From Oscillospiraceae bacterium (GTDB lineage Bacteria > Bacillota_A > Clostridia > Oscillospirales > WRJC01): a stretch of DNA of 10,018 bases. The notes below the pieces were generated by a model. It worked only from the letters and a program-made list of their open reading frames with translations. It made no database searches and was not told the origin of the DNA. A program made the position numbers and the translations under genes. Positions 7,440 to 10,018 of the stretch are shown here, in pieces; within the stretch, counting starts at the first letter, position 1; every line of letters starts with the position of its first letter. The stretch spans positions 1 through 10,018 of the forward strand of contig WQXD01000115.1 of the NCBI GenBank assembly GCA_009785015.1, given 5' to 3'.

Positions 7440-8714
7440 ATGTTAATTCAATTTAATTTTGAAAATTATAAATCTTTCAAAAACGATAATTCGTTAGATT
7501 TGACTGCCACTAAAATATCAGAGCATAACAACCGTGTTGTTTCTATTGCAAACGACAGGTTGCTTCGTATTGCCGCTATTTATGGCGCAAACGCAGGAGG
7601 AAAATCAAATGTGCATGATGCGTTTCGTTTTATGTCCAAGTATGTTTTGCAGTCGTTTGCTTTCGGCGGCGAAAGAGCAAATAAGAAACGGCGGCAATTA
7701 CCGGTAAAACCTTTTATGTTTGATAAAATAAGTCAAAAAGAAAAATCAACTTTTGAAGTGTTTTTCATAGACCAGACAGATTCATCATTGAAATCCTATC
7801 AATACGGTTTTTCACTAAAGGGCGCAATAGTCGCAGAAGAATGGCTATATTATAAATCAAAAACAGCGCGTAGAGATTATAAGACGATTTTTTATCGTGA
7901 TGCTGATAATAATAAACTTGATTTTGAAAAAATTACAGAAAAGCAATCTGAAAACATCAAAACATCGTTGGAGCCGGAAACGCTTATAGTTTCTTTGGGC
8001 GCAAAATTGAAGATTCCAAGTTTAAAAATGGTATATAACTGGTTTTCAAATAATGAAGCGATTGATTTCAGCAATGACTTTGAAAGCCTGTTCCGTTTAA
8101 ATATGTTGCCGGACGGTTTTGTGGAAGATATTAATGTACAGGATCGGGTGGTACAATTCTTCAATTCTTTCGATGAATCAATTATTGGATTTGATATAAA
8201 TAAAATAATCATAGAGGATGACGATGATGACAAGGAAAAATATATTATAAACGCCAAGCATAAAATAATAAATTCCGATGAAGTTGCCGTAATTCCTTTA
8301 CAAGACGAATCTAAAGGAACTCTTGAAATGTTTTCGCTTTTTCCGTATATGCAGGATGTTTTACAAAAAGGCAGCGTTTTATTTGTAGATGAGTTAAATA
8401 CGAAACTACATCCTCTGTTAGTTAGAAATATTATTTTAACTTTTGCAAATCCAGAAATCAATACGAAAAATGCCCAGTTGATTTTTACTGCCCATGATTC
8501 TTGGCAGTTATCCAATAATCTGCTTAGGAGAGATGAAATATGGTTTACTGAAAAAGATGCAAACGGCATTTCCAGTCTGTATTCTTTAGCTGATTTTGTA
8601 GATGAAGCCGGCGTTAAAATCCGTAAAGATGAAAGTTATGAAAAGAATTATCTTTTAGGTAAATATGGCGCGATCCCTTCCTTGAAGACGATTGATTTTT
8701 TAAGGGAGGAATAA
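7440..8714 (+). CDS. AAA15-family ABC-type ATPase (AbiLi/RloA-like defence ATPase)
   Basis: This 424-residue protein begins MLIQFNFENYKSF, the typical opening of COG1106-type ATPases. Visible motifs are Walker A GANAGGKSN (49-57), an ABC-signature equivalent DESKGT (289-294), Walker B VLFVDE (Asp317, Glu318) followed by LHPLL, and the switch His in FTAHD, then RRDEIWF. These define an SMC/Rad50/OLD-like ATPase lacking a long coiled coil. Start choice: ATG at 7440 has GAGGTG 8 nt upstream, while the ATG at 7398 overlaps the promoter. The stop is 3 bp before the GTG of the RloB gene, so the two are a single unit. In known pairs of this type (Lactococcus AbiLi/AbiLii, RloA/RloB, and by analogy PARIS AriA/AriB) the ATPase senses infection and controls a toxic partner. 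That role here is inferred. Coding sequence is clearly more AT-rich than bases 1-7083, indicating horizontal acquisition. Confidence 0.9.
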   Translation: MLIQFNFENYKSFKNDNSLDLTATKISEHNNRVVSIANDRLLRIAAIYGANAGGKSNVHDAFRFMSKYVLQSFAFGGERANKKRRQLPVKPFMFDKISQKEKSTFEVFFIDQTDSSLKSYQYGFSLKGAIVAEEWLYYKSKTARRDYKTIFYRDADNNKLDFEKITEKQSENIKTSLEPETLIVSLGAKLKIPSLKMVYNWFSNNEAIDFSNDFESLFRLNMLPDGFVEDINVQDRVVQFFNSFDESIIGFDINKIIIEDDDDDKEKYIINAKHKIINSDEVAVIPLQDESKGTLEMFSLFPYMQDVLQKGSVLFVDELNTKLHPLLVRNIILTFANPEINTKNAQLIFTAHDSWQLSNNLLRRDEIWFTEKDANGISSLYSLADFVDEAGVKIRKDESYEKNYLLGKYGAIPSLKTIDFLREE

Positions 8715-8717
8715 TTA

Positions 8718-9374
8718 GTGGGAAAAGATGAAAGAAAAGGCGCACGTCGTGACCGGAATCAGCGAACATCTCAGAGAGTTCCTGAATTAGGATATTATTT
8801 TGTGGTGACAGACACACAGGCTACAGAAATAAATTATCTTTACGGATTCAGGGATTCTATTCCGCCGGAATTGCATAATAGATTGGTAATCAAAGTCAAT
8901 CGGGCATCAACCGGAGATTTGGTAGAAAAATGTATGGAAATGGCTGCCATAGAACCCCAGTACAGGAAACCGTGGATTGTCTTTGACCGAGATCAAGTGA
9001 AAAATTTCGATCAAATTATTACTGATGCCGAAAAGCAGGATATAAATGTAGGTTGGTCAAATCCGTGTATTGAAATTTGGTTTCATGCTTATTTTGGAGT
9101 TATGCCTATGCAACAGACATCCACACAGTGCAATACGGATTTTGAAAAAGCTTTTCAGGCTAACACAAAACAAAAATATGATAAATCCGATAAAGATAAT
9201 TACAAAAAACTCTGTCGGTTTGGGAATGAGCTCGACGCCATTAAAATTGCAGAATTGCGACATCGACAGCAGTGCGATAATTGCACAAAGCCATCGGATA
9301 TGCTGTCAACGAGTACACTATATTTATTGATTGGAGAAATTAAGAAAAAGATTGATGCGGAGGATAAAGAATAA
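8718..9374 (+). CDS. rloB: RloB-family protein (AbiLii-like effector)
   Basis: This 218-residue protein starts at GTG 8718, with GGGAGGA (8704-8710) 7 nt upstream and only 3 bp after the ATPase stop. RloB signatures are a basic N-terminus (1-20), a first beta-strand motif YYFVVTDTQATE (26-37), PWIVFDRD (85-92), the hallmark SNPCIEIW (114-121), and a C-terminal STSTLYLLIGEI segment. RloB is regarded as related to Toprim-type nuclease folds, and Glu37, Asp90, Asp92 and Glu119 are candidate acidic metal-binding residues. The first motif has Asp32 where many relatives have the Glu of a CEGxxTE motif. The family was named from ORFs inside Campylobacter restriction-modification loci and is found with AAA15 ATPases in abortive infection systems. 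No restriction-modification genes are visible here. Effector activity is inferred from family and context; biochemical activity is unproven. Confidence 0.87.
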   Translation: MGKDERKGARRDRNQRTSQRVPELGYYFVVTDTQATEINYLYGFRDSIPPELHNRLVIKVNRASTGDLVEKCMEMAAIEPQYRKPWIVFDRDQVKNFDQIITDAEKQDINVGWSNPCIEIWFHAYFGVMPMQQTSTQCNTDFEKAFQANTKQKYDKSDKDNYKKLCRFGNELDAIKIAELRHRQQCDNCTKPSDMLSTSTLYLLIGEIKKKIDAEDKE

Positions 9375-9644
9375 GTTGGAACGCACCAAAATTAACAGTA
9401 ATTTCTACCCTTGCCGCAAGTATAGTTCATTGTTCTACAGACGATTTTATAAAAAACGATAATGGATTCGGATTTGTCCGTTTTGTGAAGTGGGCAGAAC
9501 TGCAAAATTTACAAATTTATCGTTGATTTTATTGGTCGGCTGTGGTAATATTTTATGTAAAGTGAATAAGAAATATTATCGACGGCAAGGTTTGACGGTT
9601 TAAATAAATGTATAATTTATATTTTCAACAGGAGTAAATATCAA
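9375..9644. other. Gene-free AT-rich stretch between the defence unit and the chimeric frame
   Basis: I see no supportable gene. On the plus strand one frame stays open from 9368 to 9536 (about 55 codons ending QNLQIYR) but has no start codon; it may be a remnant or chance. Two AT-rich inverted repeats occur: AACGATAA/TTATCGTT (9455-9462 and 9517-9524) and GTAATATTT/AAATATTAT (9545-9553 and 9571-9579). Neither is followed by a T-run, so neither is a clear terminator. A TATAAT at 9611 lacks a well-spaced -35 element. Confidence 0.5.
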
Positions 9645-10018
9645 ATGGAACAAAAAAAATTAGACGAAATAAACACAAATGAAATAACCAAAGAAGCGTG
9701 GAACGCATATCAAGAAGATTATGCAAAACTTCATATGCCGGACTACGAATGGGCAAAAAGTCATGCTGAACTGGATTGTTATGAGCCTATGATTTCGCTG
9801 ATTGGCGACGTAAAAGGGCTGAAACTGCTAGATACTTGCTGTTCGGCTGACGCATGGCAAACATATTCATGGCATAATCGAGGGGCAAAAGTGACCGTAA
9901 AAGAATTTGCCGCCGCCGACAGAGAATGGATGCGGTTTATTGTTCTCAACCGCGAAAGCAATAGTAAAATCCAAGAACACGAATACGATATTGTAATAGG
10001 CCCGACGGCGAACGATAA
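9645..10018 (+). pseudogene. Chimeric frame: methyltransferase front half joined to DUF3990 interior (3' partial)
   Basis: The ATG at 9645 has AGGAG-like CAGGAG about 10 nt upstream, and the frame stays open to the window end (124 codons). Residues 1-84 look like a class I SAM methyltransferase: a Trp/Tyr-rich start, LIGDVKGLKLLDTCC as first strand and motif I (52-66), then WHNRGAKVT (76-84) as the second strand. The expected acidic CDIT/VDIS-type continuation is absent. Instead, from about residue 85, VKEFAAADREWMRFIVLNR and EYDIVIGPTAND match the interior of DUF3990, a family placed near ADP-ribosyltransferases. The normal N-terminal part of DUF3990 is missing, as is the rest of the methyltransferase. 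The join falls near 9894-9900. I therefore call it a probable pseudogene made by recombination or deletion. An assembly error or a genuine divergent fusion cannot be excluded. The family assignments are from recognition of motifs, not a search. Confidence 0.6.

Noticed and set aside
7892..8569. 225-codon minus-strand frame opposite the ATPase
   Set aside because: It is antisense to Walker B and signature motifs, with Ser/Phe/Ile-rich composition typical of reversed AT-rich coding DNA.
9592..9616. TTGACG and TATAAT before the chimeric frame as a promoter
   Set aside because: The spacer is only 13 nt, and no other -35 element lies at 16-18 nt, so I did not list it.
9779..9961. 60-codon minus-strand frame near the window end
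   Set aside because: It is antisense to the methyltransferase/DUF3990 frame, which carries recognisable motifs; nothing supports the reverse reading.
7330..10018. Integrase, transposase, CRISPR array or att repeat in the accessory region
   Set aside because: Looked for repeated tRNA 3'-end sequence, regular spaced repeats and recombinase motifs on both strands; none seen in this window.

Overview
The window looks like part of a genome from an anaerobic Firmicute, probably an uncultured gut- or rumen-type clostridium. This is an inference from four things. An oxygen-sensitive glycyl radical enzyme is present. There is a Firmicutes-style lipoprotein sugar-binding protein. The ribosome binding sites are AAGGAG-like. 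The promoters are near-consensus TTGACA/TATAAT, and the tRNA has its CCA encoded. I cannot name a genus.

Bases 1-7083 are a GC-richer carbohydrate-catabolism block. A pyruvate formate-lyase-family glycyl radical enzyme (+, cut at its 5' end by the window edge) runs tail-to-tail, 4 bp apart, into a leftward two-gene unit. That unit is a class II ketose-bisphosphate-type aldolase followed by a cytoplasmic GH38 alpha-mannosidase. Divergent from the aldolase, across about 155 bp holding promoters for both directions, is a lipoprotein solute-binding protein of a sugar ABC transporter. A reasonable reading is uptake of a mannose-containing glycan or glycoside, intracellular hydrolysis by the mannosidase, and aldol cleavage of a phosphorylated ketose. 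The radical enzyme may perform an unusual C-O or C-C cleavage on a derived sugar or polyol. Its substrate is unknown, and both it and the aldolase carry non-standard active-site residues.

Bases 7084-7330 hold a 15-bp hairpin, then tRNA-Ser(GCU) with its own promoter and an intrinsic terminator that abuts the CCA end. The tRNA gene marks the boundary between the two halves of the window.

Bases 7330-10018 are visibly AT-richer and look like an accessory region inserted downstream of tRNA-Ser. A consensus promoter drives a two-gene unit, an AAA15-family ABC-type ATPase plus an RloB-family protein. This is the architecture of the AbiL/Rlo-type phage-defence pairs. After about 270 bp with no supportable gene comes an open frame running off the window. 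Its first ~84 residues look like the front half of a SAM methyltransferase and its remainder like the interior of a DUF3990 (ADP-ribosyltransferase-like) protein. It appears to be a recombination or deletion chimera, or possibly an assembly join. No integrase, transposase or CRISPR array is visible in the window.
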